Origin: Phormidium tenue FACHB-886
GTDB taxonomy: Bacteria > Cyanobacteriota > Cyanobacteriia > Elainellales > Elainellaceae
Assembly (NCBI RefSeq): GCF_014764505.1
Contig: NZ_JACXWX010000025.1
Coordinates: 1-64,000, forward strand
Direction: 5' to 3'
Length of the DNA stretch: 64,000 nt
Every line of letters begins with the position of its first letter. The stretch's first letter is position 1. The notes under the pieces were generated by a model. It did no database searches and was not told the DNA's origin. It saw only the letters and a program-made list of their open reading frames with translations. This document shows positions 28,156 through 37,308 of the stretch, piece by piece. A program made the translations under genes and the position numbers.

Positions 28156-29382
28156 ATGGTCAAAGTAATTTCACAGGGGATAAGAAGGCGATTGCTGGGG
28201 AGACTCTTGCAGTTCCTACTTTGCCTGGTTGCGGTGGTGGGTATTGCTTCTGCTGTGCAGGCTCAGGCAGGGGGCCGCAGTATTGAGCTGGCTAGCCTGC
28301 CGCAAGCCAAAACAGTAGGCAGCATTGAGCCAGTTGCGGTGTTTGATGGCGCGATGCCAACGGGTGTAACGGTGTCTCAAGCGGGACGGATCTTTGTTAA
28401 CTTTCCCCGCTGGGGCGATCCGGTAGAGTTCACGGTAGCTGAACTGAAGGACGGTGAACCTGTACCTTATCCCAATGCTGAAATTAACCGCCCGAATCCC
28501 AATAATCCTGCTCAGTCCTTTGTGTCGGTTCAGAGTGTGGTCATCGACCCGCAAGATCGCCTCTGGATTTTGGATACAGGCAGCATCAACTTTGCACCAA
28601 CGCAGCCCGGTGGGCCGAAGCTGATTGGCGTCGATCTGAGACAGAACCGGATTTTTAAGACGATCGAATTTCCGGCGGATGTGGCGCTTCCCACAACATA
28701 CCTAAACGATATCCGTTTTGATCTACGGCGTGGTACAGGCGGGATGGCATTTATCACAGATTCTTCTGATAAAGGAGCCAATGGCATTATTGTGGTGGAT
28801 TTGGATTCTGGTCGGAGCTGGCGTCGGCTCAACGATCATCCTTCTACCAAAGCTGTGCCAAACTTTTTGCCAAGCGTAGAGGGAATGCCGATTATGACGC
28901 GCCAGCCCGGTCAGCCGCCACAGCCGCTAAAGCTGGGAGCTGATGGGATCGCTATTAGTGCAGATGGAGAGCGCCTCTTCTATTGCCCGCTGGCTAGCCG
29001 CCGACTTTACAGCGTGAGTGTGGCAGCGCTGGTGGATGAGCAACAAGCGGATGCACAGGTAGCAAGCACGGTGGTAGATCACGGAGAGAAGGGCGGTGGC
29101 TCGGATGGTTTGGAGTCAGATGCTCAAAATCGTGTTTATCTAACCAACTATGAGCAGAATGCGATTCAGCGCCGTCTGCCGGATGGCACGATTGACCTAT
29201 TGGTGCAAGACCCACATATCCTTTGGCCGGATACGATGTCAGTTGCTGCTGATGGCTATCTATATTTCACGGCAAATCAATTGCATCGGCAAGCCCGTTA
29301 TCACAATGGGCAGGACTTGCGGCAGAAGCCTTATAGCCTGTTTCGGGTGCAGATTGATAGCCAGCCTGTGGCGTTGCGATAA
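28156..29382 (+). CDS. Secreted major royal jelly/yellow-family protein
   Basis: The 408-residue protein has a signal peptide (basic N-terminus, LLQFLLCLVAVVGIASAVQA) and then a six-bladed beta-propeller of the MRJP/yellow family. Characteristic parts are VFDGAMPTGVTVSQAGRIFV, DRLWILDTGS, GGPKLIGVDL, YLNDIRFDL and AFITDSSDKGANGIIV. Bacterial members are secreted, and their chemistry is mostly unknown; SMP-30/gluconolactonase-like lactonases are structural relatives. It should act in the periplasm or outside the cell. It is a single gene with its own strong terminator. Confidence 0.85.
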   Translation: MVKVISQGIRRRLLGRLLQFLLCLVAVVGIASAVQAQAGGRSIELASLPQAKTVGSIEPVAVFDGAMPTGVTVSQAGRIFVNFPRWGDPVEFTVAELKDGEPVPYPNAEINRPNPNNPAQSFVSVQSVVIDPQDRLWILDTGSINFAPTQPGGPKLIGVDLRQNRIFKTIEFPADVALPTTYLNDIRFDLRRGTGGMAFITDSSDKGANGIIVVDLDSGRSWRRLNDHPSTKAVPNFLPSVEGMPIMTRQPGQPPQPLKLGADGIAISADGERLFYCPLASRRLYSVSVAALVDEQQADAQVASTVVDHGEKGGGSDGLESDAQNRVYLTNYEQNAIQRRLPDGTIDLLVQDPHILWPDTMSVAADGYLYFTANQLHRQARYHNGQDLRQKPYSLFRVQIDSQPVALR

Positions 29383-29424
29383 AGCTGGGTCTGAAGCTGT
29401 GTTTGTGTGTTTTGCGGATAGATA

Positions 29425-29474
29425 AAATAATGCAGGTTTTGGCAGCGCAAGTGCTGCCAAAACCTGCATTATTT
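29425..29474 (+). terminator. Perfect 22-bp hairpin terminator
   Basis: The arms AAATAATGCAGGTTTTGGCAGC (29425-29446) and its reverse complement (29453-29474) flank a 6-nt loop, about 40 bp after the MRJP-family stop. The stem ends in A/T runs on both sides. Confidence 0.75.
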
Positions 29475-29552
29475 CTGGGACATTAAGCTACTATATTAAG
29501 CTGCTACTAAGTGATGGAGATGCTGCAGGCGATCGCTTAAAAATCGATTGAT

Positions 29553-31457
29553 TCAAGGTTTAATTAGAAATTCTTTAGAACTACGGTACTTTGCCAGCAA
29601 GCGGGTCTGTCGAATGGCTGGACTAAGAGACAAAGATATCAGTGGCAAACCCATTCCAAGCAGAGCTGAAAACAAAGTGAAACTGAAGTAACCGATCGCG
29701 AGGTTAATGCCTGCAATGCTTCCGAAACCCACTGTGAGCAGCAAAAGCGCATACACTAAAGATCTTTTGAAGCCTCGCTGAATCAAATTTTCATATACTA
29801 ATAGAAGAGAAGATATTACCAACGCAAGCAACAGACAATCTCCAAATAATCCTAACAAATCGTAAGAACATCCAGAAAAAATATGTTTAGAATAAACATC
29901 CATGCCGATCAAAAGAGCTACTACAAAACCAAGCGTTTCTCCTAACCAAAAGCAAGTGTTAAACAAGTCATAACGCGTTAATCTATTGAATGAGTTGTTT
30001 GCATCACCGCTTAGCTCTTTGATGACTATACCTAGAATGCAATACAACAAGAATCCTATAGTAGCCACCCCGATTCCGATCGCTAAAGCTCCTACTGCCG
30101 TTGCAACAAGAAAGGTGATAACAGGAATTTTTGCCGCAAGCAGCCAACTGATTGGTCTCAATAGCGCAGCCCAAGTTACTCCTCCACTAATTAGTAGTAG
30201 GAGAATCAAAGCAAGGTAAGGAAGCGGCTTCACGTAGCTGAGAGACCCTGTGGATATCTTGAGGGTTAGTGATTGAGGCTTGAGGGCTGCATTGGTTTGC
30301 AAAAGAAGCCGACGGTGATAGACTGCCCCTTCTAAAAGTTTGCTGGTATCAATCTGAATCTGACACTTGATGTCGTTTTGGCTGAACCCAGCCGGATGAA
30401 TTGAAATCCAGGAATGAGTATCAGGTCTATGAGGTGGGTCATGCGGATGAGGTTCCACTTCCCATTTCCCTTCTAATAAAGTTTCTGGAACAGGGTTAGA
30501 CACAGCGATCGTTTCTGTTAGTTTCTCACCGTACCGGTTCGATTGAAGCTCAAGGTGGACGGGCTTTAACGAGATTTTTGGCAATCGTGTCAACCCGCTT
30601 AAGGATTGAAGCGCTGTCAATGCAGCCTGTGCACTGTAGAAGCGATTGTTTTGCCTTGGCTCTACCATTTTATGAAGCCAATAAATAAAGTCTTGGCTCA
30701 AGGTGGGCAGGTGATTGGCAAACTGGAACAGGTATGGATCAACGGGATCAGTTAGCTTATGAATTTCGGTAGACGGTGTGCAGGTTAGTAGACAAAGCAG
30801 GGTTGCGCCTAAGCCATATAGATCTGTAGCTTTGGTGGGTTGCCAGAGTTGCTCTGGCGGAATGAAGCCCGGTGTGCCTTTGAAGACACTACTTCCGGAA
30901 ACATCGCCGCTGCCAATGCGAGCAAAACCAAAATCAATCAGATAAGCTTTTAGTTGGTCATCGACTAAGATATTTTCAGGCTTGATATCTCGGTGAATAA
31001 TTAGCGGCGTTTGGCTTTGCAAGTAGACCAAGATGTCAAGCGCTGAACTAGCTATTTGTTGGACTTGCTCAGGAGAAAATGTCCGATCGCATGCTAACGA
31101 TCGCGCATCCACATATTCCTGCACAAGACAAAAGCCATCTGTAGTTTCAAAACTTTCTATGTAGTCAGGAATACCAGAATGAGAAAGATTTTGTAGAACT
31201 TTAAGCTCTTGCTGATGAGCACTAAATGCAGACCAATCTGACCCTACTTGAGCAAAGCAAAACTGCTTCAAAACAACTGTATGCTCACTTGTTTGTGTAG
31301 CTTGCCCGCCAGTTGATCCGCTACGCTTTCGTCTTTTCAGTTCGTTGGGGGCGGAAATAACTCTCGCTTGCCAGGTAATCCGTCCACCTTTACGGTTTCG
31401 CCCCAGTTCACGAATACTTGCATATCCGTGAGCAGAAAAATCGGGGAAGTGTTTCAT
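29553..31457 (-). CDS. Membrane-anchored Ser/Thr protein kinase
   Basis: The 634-residue protein has an N-terminal Hanks-type kinase domain: VVLKQFCF with the ATP-anchoring Lys, IIHRDIKPENILV as catalytic loop, IDFGFARIG as DFG motif and GTPGFIPPEQL as activation segment. A linker follows (about 300-400) with a beta-sandwich-like section, and then about six hydrophobic segments (about 410-610). The glycine-rich loop at the N-terminus is weak and carries a basic insertion. It is probably active in the cytoplasm with a membrane-embedded C-terminus that may sense a signal. No substrate is suggested by the neighbours. Confidence 0.9.
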   Translation of the reverse strand: MKHFPDFSAHGYASIRELGRNRKGGRITWQARVISAPNELKRRKRSGSTGGQATQTSEHTVVLKQFCFAQVGSDWSAFSAHQQELKVLQNLSHSGIPDYIESFETTDGFCLVQEYVDARSLACDRTFSPEQVQQIASSALDILVYLQSQTPLIIHRDIKPENILVDDQLKAYLIDFGFARIGSGDVSGSSVFKGTPGFIPPEQLWQPTKATDLYGLGATLLCLLTCTPSTEIHKLTDPVDPYLFQFANHLPTLSQDFIYWLHKMVEPRQNNRFYSAQAALTALQSLSGLTRLPKISLKPVHLELQSNRYGEKLTETIAVSNPVPETLLEGKWEVEPHPHDPPHRPDTHSWISIHPAGFSQNDIKCQIQIDTSKLLEGAVYHRRLLLQTNAALKPQSLTLKISTGSLSYVKPLPYLALILLLLISGGVTWAALLRPISWLLAAKIPVITFLVATAVGALAIGIGVATIGFLLYCILGIVIKELSGDANNSFNRLTRYDLFNTCFWLGETLGFVVALLIGMDVYSKHIFSGCSYDLLGLFGDCLLLALVISSLLLVYENLIQRGFKRSLVYALLLLTVGFGSIAGINLAIGYFSFTLFSALLGMGLPLISLSLSPAIRQTRLLAKYRSSKEFLIKP

Positions 31458-31892
31458 GTGAATACAACCTAAATCAACACGTAAGTTCTGAACCGCTTCT
31501 CTTGAGCTTGATTAATAAAAATACTGACAGCGCAACGAAAAAAGTAAATCGTTATCCTGCATGAGGAGCTCCTGTTACTTCTTCAATTAAGCTTAGGATT
31601 GCCGAATTGCTTCAATATGGTTCAGTCAGTTCAGGACATATGCAGAGGCGATCGCCTCACTTTCAGGCGAATTTCTACGTCTGCCCGTTCCTCAACCGAG
31701 AAGGCTTACCAACGCAATTGCGCGAATTATTTTGGCTTCTTGGAGTGAAATGATCAAAGAGCTTGAGCATTGAAATTTGAAGGAGCAATAGCACGCAGAG
31801 TGAAAGTAGGTTATTCAACGATTAACCGATGAGTGCTATACCAGAGTAGGGCTCATCGCTTCTCTATACGTTGAATTGAAGAAGAACAGACC
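31458..31892. other. Divergent promoter region between kinase and GH15 gene
   Basis: About 435 bases without a gene. It contains the short palindrome AGGAGCTCCT near 31563 and a HIP1 site. Promoters for both flanking genes are expected, but none could be placed with confidence. Confidence 0.4.
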
Positions 31893-33743
31893 ATGGCATA
31901 CCAACCCGTTAGCAACTATGGCATTATCGGCAACATGCATACCACTGCCCTAGTTGGATTAAACGGATCAATCGACTGGTTCTGTTTTCCTAGCCATGAC
32001 TCGCCCAGCATATTTGCTGCTATTTTGGATGACCAAAAGGGTGGACGATTTAGAATTGCCCCCGCCAATGGAGAAGTAGCTCCTAACGGGCGACTAACTC
32101 GGAAGCAGCTATATTGGCCTGGAACCAACATTCTGATTACTCGCTTTCTTACACCTGATGGAGTCGGCGAGATTATTGATTTCATGCCGGTTGGTTTTAC
32201 CGAAGATGAGATCGGCTTTCGAACGCTGATTCGCCAAGTCAGAGTCATGCGCGGCGTGATGAATTTCCACGTGGAGTGCCGTCCTGCCTTTAACTATGCC
32301 CGTGATACCCACGAAATAGATGTCACACCTAAGGGAGCCTGTTTTCATTCAGCCCAGATGAGTTTAGGACTAGCCACCGATGTCCCCCTGCATCAGTGGG
32401 AAACCGGGGTGAGCGCCGAATTCACCCTACAAGAAGAAGAAATGGCGGTGTTTGTCCTGCAGGGGATTGAGTCAGGGGCAGGATGTGGACTGCCGATCAC
32501 GCCCGGACAGGCGAATCAATTGTTTAAGCGCACGGTAGACTACTGGCAGCGCTGGCTCTCTCAGTGCACCTACAAAGGACGCTGGCGAGAAGTGGTGGAA
32601 CGCTCTGCTCTCGTGCTGAAACTGCTCACTTACGAGCCAACCGGGGCAATTGTGGCGGCTCCAACCTGCAGCCTACCAGAGTTCATAGGGGGCGAACGCA
32701 ACTGGGACTATCGCTACACCTGGTTGCGAGATGCTTCGTTTACCTTATACGCATTGCTGCGGATCGGCTTCTCAGAGGAGGCTGGTCAGTTCATGAACTG
32801 GCTAGGGAACCGCTGCCGTGAACGCAACCCAGATGGCTCTTTGCAGATCATGTATGGCATTGATGGGCGGCATCAGCTAACTGAAGAAATACTAGATCAT
32901 CTGGAAGGCTATCAAGGTTCTGCTCCAGTGCGGGTAGGTAATGGCGCTTATGGCCAGCTTCAGCTTGACATCTATGGTGAACTGATGGACTCAGTCTATC
33001 TCTATAACAAGTATGGGGAACCAATCTCCTATGACTTGTGGACGCATTTAGAGCAGTTGATCAATTGGCTATGTGACAACTGGCAGCGACGAGATGAAGG
33101 CATTTGGGAAGTGCGTAGTGGACAACAGCACTTTGTCTACTCTAGGCTCATGTGTTGGGTAGCGCTCGATCGCGGCATTCGTCTAGCGGACAAACGCTCG
33201 TTTCCGGCAGATCGCGATCGCTGGCTAAAAGTGCGCGACCGGATTTATAAAGAGATCATGACAGCGGGTTGGAGCGAGCATCGGCAAGCCTTTGTACAGC
33301 ACTACGACACCGGTTCGCTCGACGCCAGTACCCTGATTATGCCGTTGGTGCTTTTTCTCTCACCAACTGATCCACGGGTGCTGTCAACGCTCGATGCAAT
33401 TAATCGCTCTCCCCGAAGAGGGGGGTTAGTGGCAAATAGCTTGGTGTATCGATACAACCCTGAGGAAACGCCAGACGGATTAAAGGGAAATGAAGGCACC
33501 TTTAATATGTGTACCTTCTGGTTAGTTGAGGCATTAACCCGTACGGGGCAGGTCGATCGACTCGATCAAGCTCGCCTGATTTTTGAGGAGATGCTGGGCT
33601 ATGCTAACCATTTGGGGCTATATGCGGAAGAAATGGGTTCGAGTGGCGAAGCTCTAGGCAACTTTCCGCAGGCCTTCACCCACCTCGCGTTAATTAGCGC
33701 GGCCTGGAATCTCGATCGAGCTTTAGGTTCATACCGCTATTAG
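31893..33743 (+). CDS. Glycoside hydrolase family 15 protein (glucoamylase/trehalase-like)
   Basis: The 616-residue protein has the bacterial GH15 layout: an N-terminal beta-sandwich ([29 protein letters not shown] spans residues 9-37) and a C-terminal (alpha/alpha)6 barrel. Catalytic-barrel motifs include [31 protein letters not shown] and GLYAEEM; the last probably holds the general base Glu. GH15 enzymes release glucose from alpha-glucans or split trehalose by inversion. There is no signal peptide, so it acts in the cytoplasm, perhaps on glycogen or maltodextrin. It is a single gene. Confidence 0.93.
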   Translation: MAYQPVSNYGIIGNMHTTALVGLNGSIDWFCFPSHDSPSIFAAILDDQKGGRFRIAPANGEVAPNGRLTRKQLYWPGTNILITRFLTPDGVGEIIDFMPVGFTEDEIGFRTLIRQVRVMRGVMNFHVECRPAFNYARDTHEIDVTPKGACFHSAQMSLGLATDVPLHQWETGVSAEFTLQEEEMAVFVLQGIESGAGCGLPITPGQANQLFKRTVDYWQRWLSQCTYKGRWREVVERSALVLKLLTYEPTGAIVAAPTCSLPEFIGGERNWDYRYTWLRDASFTLYALLRIGFSEEAGQFMNWLGNRCRERNPDGSLQIMYGIDGRHQLTEEILDHLEGYQGSAPVRVGNGAYGQLQLDIYGELMDSVYLYNKYGEPISYDLWTHLEQLINWLCDNWQRRDEGIWEVRSGQQHFVYSRLMCWVALDRGIRLADKRSFPADRDRWLKVRDRIYKEIMTAGWSEHRQAFVQHYDTGSLDASTLIMPLVLFLSPTDPRVLSTLDAINRSPRRGGLVANSLVYRYNPEETPDGLKGNEGTFNMCTFWLVEALTRTGQVDRLDQARLIFEEMLGYANHLGLYAEEMGSSGEALGNFPQAFTHLALISAAWNLDRALGSYRY

Positions 33744-33975
33744 CCACTATTAATAGATTGCATTGTTTAATAGATTGCCTTACCACTTATATTGCCTTGT
33801 CACTCACACCTTCTACGCCTAATTACTTTGTGATTTGTCAACGAGTAGCAGAGTAGCGCAGATGGTCGGGAGGACTGCAAGCGTAAATCCGTCCCTGCAA
33901 TTATTGGTATACTGGGAAGCGCTATGCAACTCTTAGGGTTAGCGCAAGCAAACTTTGCCGATAGTTATTAAAGTT

Positions 33976-34007
33976 AAAACCTCTCTTACTTCCATAAGAG
34001 AGGTTTT
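33976..34007. terminator. 13-bp perfect hairpin with A/T runs on both sides
   Basis: AAAACCTCTCTTA (33976-33988) and its reverse complement (33995-34007) flank a 6-nt loop. On the reverse strand it lies about 30 bp after the small acidic gene and is followed by TTTTAACTTT, a normal terminator. On the forward strand it could also end a short transcript coming from 33840-33975. Confidence 0.75.
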
Positions 34008-34037
34008 GGTTGAAATGTGTTTGTATGCCATTCTGCG

Positions 34038-34211
34038 TCAGCCTGTAGGTGCTGAAGAAACATCTTCAGAGCTTTCTGCGCTTTCTGTGTGGGCTGCCGG
34101 ATTGGCTACCTCATCTGCCTTTGGATCAGAGCTTTGATCAGGCCTCGCTTCTAGTTCATCCTGGGGTAACTGTTCAACCCCTAGTGATTCATCTTCTGGT
34201 TCATTTGACAT
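34038..34211 (-). CDS. Small acidic disordered protein
   Basis: I start at the ATG at 34211, which has GGAG about 9 bp upstream. The 57-residue product (MSNEPEDESLGVEQLPQDEL at its start) is rich in Glu, Asp, Ser and Pro and has no hydrophobic core, so it should be disordered. No family is recognised. The clear terminator downstream supports it as a real gene. The next leftward gene upstream is another small unstructured protein. Confidence 0.5.
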   Translation of the reverse strand: MSNEPEDESLGVEQLPQDELEARPDQSSDPKADEVANPAAHTESAESSEDVSSAPTG

Positions 34212-34344
34212 TTGCCTGCTCCACGTCATTAAAGGAGAAATATAGCGCAGGGTAACGCCCAGACTGTGAAGGCATCAATATAAGTAACAGTAGCCAAAAT
34301 GCTAAAACAAATTCACTGGATATAGATACGTTTCGTATCTCAGC

Positions 34345-34412
34345 TTGTCCATTGCAAAGTTTTAATTACAATTTACCGATATTTATTGTAATTAAAACTT
34401 TGCAATGGACAA
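34345..34412. terminator. Perfect 28-bp AT-rich inverted repeat
   Basis: The arms 34345-34372 and 34385-34412 are exact reverse complements with a 12-nt loop. On the reverse strand it lies about 20 bp after a 41-residue gene and could terminate it. The stem is much longer than a terminator needs. Confidence 0.6.
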
Positions 34413-34433
34413 ATTTCTTACTCTACGAATTTC

Positions 34434-34559
34434 TTACTCTACTGAAGTATCCTCAGGCTTTTCTACAACCGTCTCTTTTGCTACAGGCGTACTAACCGCA
34501 GGCATAGATTTTACTTGAGGGGGTTTAGCACCTGTTTGATAGGGAATTTGGATAGTCAT
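34434..34559 (-). CDS. Small proline- and valine-rich protein, 41 residues
   Basis: A short frame from the ATG at 34557-34559 reads MTIQIPYQTGAKPPQVKSMP and ends KPEDTSVE before a TAA at 34434. The composition is protein-like and low-complexity, with Val-Pro-Lys-Glu alternation. The ribosome-binding site is weak. It precedes another small acidic protein in the same direction and has its own hairpin downstream. The function is unknown. Confidence 0.45.
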   Translation of the reverse strand: MTIQIPYQTGAKPPQVKSMPAVSTPVAKETVVEKPEDTSVE

Positions 34560-34789
34560 CGAACCAATCTCACTTAATAATGTGTTGTTTACATGAAGTT
34601 ATACTACTGATTCTGCTAGTTAGTTGAGGACATACTTTAGTCCGATTTAAGCTCGATCGAGATTCACCCTAAGAAAGACTTGCGGGTTCTAGTGCTGTCG
34701 ACAAGAGTCTATCTTTAGAGCATTTACAAGTACATGCTGGTTCAAGAGAACACTGCTTACAAGGCTCGCTCGACTTGCTCAGCTTCGTT

Positions 34790-35695
34790 CTAAGCTTCGT
34801 TTCGCCCCTTTAAAGCGATCGAGGCACCAATGACCATTAAAGCCATCCCCAGTCCGTCTTTGAGCGTAACTGCTTCTTGCAGTGCGATCGCCCCTGCCAG
34901 CACCGCCACGATAGGCGACAAAAAAGCATACATTCCGGCTCGTCCAGCCCCCCATACCTGCAGCAAATGAAGGTAGACCGTAAAGCCAAAAACTGAACCA
35001 AACACCACTAAAAATAGCCAAGAGACAATCGTGGCACTTTCTACATTTGCCCACCTGAACTGCTGAGTTTCTTGAGCAGCGATCGCCCATAATCCTAACA
35101 GCAAGGCTCCTAGAGTATTGCAAACTGCGCTCACGGTGACTGGTGTGGGCTGAGCTGGAATGCGTCGCGATAACACTGATCCAATGCAGTAGGATATCGT
35201 TCCCACAACGATCGCGACGATGCCCTCAACGCGGGAACGACCAGAGCCACCCAGAAAGAGAAGTGCGAGTCCGGGTAGACCAATCAGGCAAGCGAGTATC
35301 TGCTGGGACTGAGGACGGTGTTTTTCAAGCAGAGCTGATGCAGCGATCAACCCGATCGGGATTAGCGAGAGATTGATTACTGCTGCTAGTCCAGAATCAA
35401 TCCGAGCTGCTCCCCAGAATAGGGGACCATAGGTCAATGTCACGGTCAGGATAGCGACTGCTATGAGTCTTGGCAGGGCAGGGCGCTGAGGTAAGGGATG
35501 TCCAATCAGCTGGGATATGATCGCGAGCACAATGCCTGCAGTAAAAAAGCGGGCAGCAGCAAATAGCAAAGGAGGAACTACCGCTGTGCCGATTTTGATT
35601 GGAATCCAAGTCAGTCCCCAAACTAAACACAGCGCAGCAAACAGCAGCACGTTTTGATTAGCAACGAGTAGGTTTGATCGCGGCGGAACTGGCAT
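34790..35695 (-). CDS. EamA/DMT-family transporter
   Basis: The 301-residue protein has ten hydrophobic segments in two EamA halves. The first half contains LVWGLTWIPIKIGTAVVPP, the N-terminal EamA signature. The second contains WLFLVVFGSVFGFTVYLHLL and LSPIVAVLAGAIALQEAV. Proteins of this type export amino acids, nucleotide precursors or other metabolites across the inner membrane. Its start lies only 2 bp after the stop of the upstream gene, so the two are co-transcribed. The substrate is unknown. Confidence 0.92.
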   Translation of the reverse strand: MPVPPRSNLLVANQNVLLFAALCLVWGLTWIPIKIGTAVVPPLLFAAARFFTAGIVLAIISQLIGHPLPQRPALPRLIAVAILTVTLTYGPLFWGAARIDSGLAAVINLSLIPIGLIAASALLEKHRPQSQQILACLIGLPGLALLFLGGSGRSRVEGIVAIVVGTISYCIGSVLSRRIPAQPTPVTVSAVCNTLGALLLGLWAIAAQETQQFRWANVESATIVSWLFLVVFGSVFGFTVYLHLLQVWGAGRAGMYAFLSPIVAVLAGAIALQEAVTLKDGLGMALMVIGASIALKGRNEA

Positions 35696-35697
35696 GG

Positions 35698-36036
35698 TTA
35701 GTAGAACTGATTGAGAGATTGGTGAAGTGCAAAGTCATTGAGCGCGCCCCCCGGCTGACTGCTGAAGCGTTGCTCCATCCAAACTCGGATTTCCTGCTCT
35801 GAATTGCAGAAAATCAATTTGCCGGTTCGAGGATCAAGGATCCTCCAGTACAGTTCTCCCTTTGCATCGATCGCACGGCTAATCTGCGGCTCATCACTGC
35901 TGATGAAGATCATCAGCAGGTTATTCCAAAAGTTTCTAAAAATCGGTAGGAAAACTTGAGCTCTACTGCGCTTTTCGGATGGCGTTGTGATTAGTTCAAG
36001 TTTTTGATAGTTCAGTCGCTGTTGCTGAGTTCTCAT
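35698..36036 (-). CDS. Conserved hypothetical protein co-transcribed with a DMT transporter
   Basis: The 112-residue protein (MRTQQQRLNYQKLELITTPS at the start) has a central section, GELYWRILDPRTGKLIFCNS, that reads like a beta-hairpin domain, then EIRVWMEQRF. There is no signal peptide. I do not recognise a named family. It overlaps functionally with the transporter gene 2 bp downstream and faces a WYL regulator across a 115-bp gap. The start could also be two codons upstream. Confidence 0.65.
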   Translation of the reverse strand: MRTQQQRLNYQKLELITTPSEKRSRAQVFLPIFRNFWNNLLMIFISSDEPQISRAIDAKGELYWRILDPRTGKLIFCNSEQEIRVWMEQRFSSQPGGALNDFALHQSLNQFY

Positions 36037-36151
36037 TGTCAATCTCCGCGTTTTAACGGCTCTTTTGAGCTTAGATTGTCAATAGGTCACAATGCGTCCT
36101 AATTAAAGACTAAACTGCTAATTGAACAGCTCAAGGCGATCGCACTCCATA

Positions 36152-37144
36152 ATGTATCAGCCCACTAGCCGCGTCCTAACCGTTCTAGAACTGCTGCAGT
36201 CTCACGTTCAAATCAGCGGTGCAGAACTGGCAGAACGGCTAGAAGTTGACCGTCGTACGGTGCGTCGCTATATCCTGCAGCTACAAGAATTGGGCATTCC
36301 GATTGAGGCAGAACGTGGGCGCTACGGAACCTACCGACTTTGCCCCGGCTACAAGTTGCCGCCCTTAATGTTTTCTGAGAACGAAGCGATCGCCTTGACG
36401 GTGGGACTGTTGACCGCACAGAAGCTGAGGCTGGAGAGCGGCACCCTAGCCGTTGAAGGAACGCTGGCGAAGGTGCTGCGAGTGCTGCCGCATGAGTTGC
36501 GCGATCGGGTTCAGGCGGTGCAAAAGACATTGGTGGTTGAAACTGTTTCTTCGCAGAGTAAAGCAGTTGCTCACGGTGTTGTGGCAACGTTAGGACTGGC
36601 AATTGAGCAAGGGCGACAGGTGCAGCTGGGCTATCAGACACACAGCGGAGCACTGTCAGAGCGCATCATCGATGCTTACGGCTTGGTGTACCGCATCTAC
36701 TGGTATGTCGTCGGCTACTGCCATCTGCGTAAAGATTTACGGACGTTTCGGCTCGATCGCATCCTCACGCTTGAACTACTCGATCACACGTTTCCCCAGC
36801 CGAATGCCTTTGATCCACTCCAGTTTGTAGAGCAATCGATCGCCAATACGCCGCGTCAGTATCGGGCAAAAGTGCTCCTTAAAACAACGTTAGAAGAAGC
36901 TCAAGCCCGAGTGCCAACGGCGATCGCGACGCTAAGCGCCCTCGACAAAGGTGTGCTACTGACCTGCTATGGCGATAGTTTGGCTTGGCTCTCGCAGTTT
37001 CTGCTGGAATTGCGATTGCCGTTAGTGATCTACGAGCCCTCTGAGCTGCGAGAAGAAATGCAGCGCCTGCAAACACAGATTGCCCAGATGCTGCTTGGCG
37101 AAGAGCGTTCGTCTGACTTGTCTTCCTCAAGCGGGTGCAGATGA
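36152..37144 (+). CDS. WYL-domain HTH transcriptional regulator
   Basis: I start at the ATG at 36152 (MYQPTSRVLTVLELLQSH), giving 330 residues. The N-terminus has an HTH_11 winged helix (ISGAELAERLEVDRRTVRRY). The middle and C-terminus form a WYL domain (IDAYGLVYRIYWYVVGYCHL, DLRTFRLDRI) and a WCX tail. Such YafY/PafBC-like regulators sense ligands, often nucleic-acid related, through the WYL pocket. It is divergent from the hypothetical protein-DMT transporter pair and is the likely controller of that operon. Confidence 0.9.
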   Translation: MYQPTSRVLTVLELLQSHVQISGAELAERLEVDRRTVRRYILQLQELGIPIEAERGRYGTYRLCPGYKLPPLMFSENEAIALTVGLLTAQKLRLESGTLAVEGTLAKVLRVLPHELRDRVQAVQKTLVVETVSSQSKAVAHGVVATLGLAIEQGRQVQLGYQTHSGALSERIIDAYGLVYRIYWYVVGYCHLRKDLRTFRLDRILTLELLDHTFPQPNAFDPLQFVEQSIANTPRQYRAKVLLKTTLEEAQARVPTAIATLSALDKGVLLTCYGDSLAWLSQFLLELRLPLVIYEPSELREEMQRLQTQIAQMLLGEERSSDLSSSSGCR

Positions 37145-37308
37145 TTGCGATTGCCTCACCAATCAAGTTTCTCTTTTAAAGAATTTGGCTAAACGATCTG
37201 GCAGTTGCTAGCCAGCTATTCGCTCGCATTGTTACAAGACTATACTTTTTGGCTACTCCTTAAAGTACACAGAGTAGCATAGAGATGTGTGCAGCCTAAA
37301 TAAACGAT

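Noticed and set aside
33850-33910. tRNA-like stretch after the GH15 gene
   Set aside because: No complete cloverleaf, anticodon arm or T-loop sequence could be drawn.
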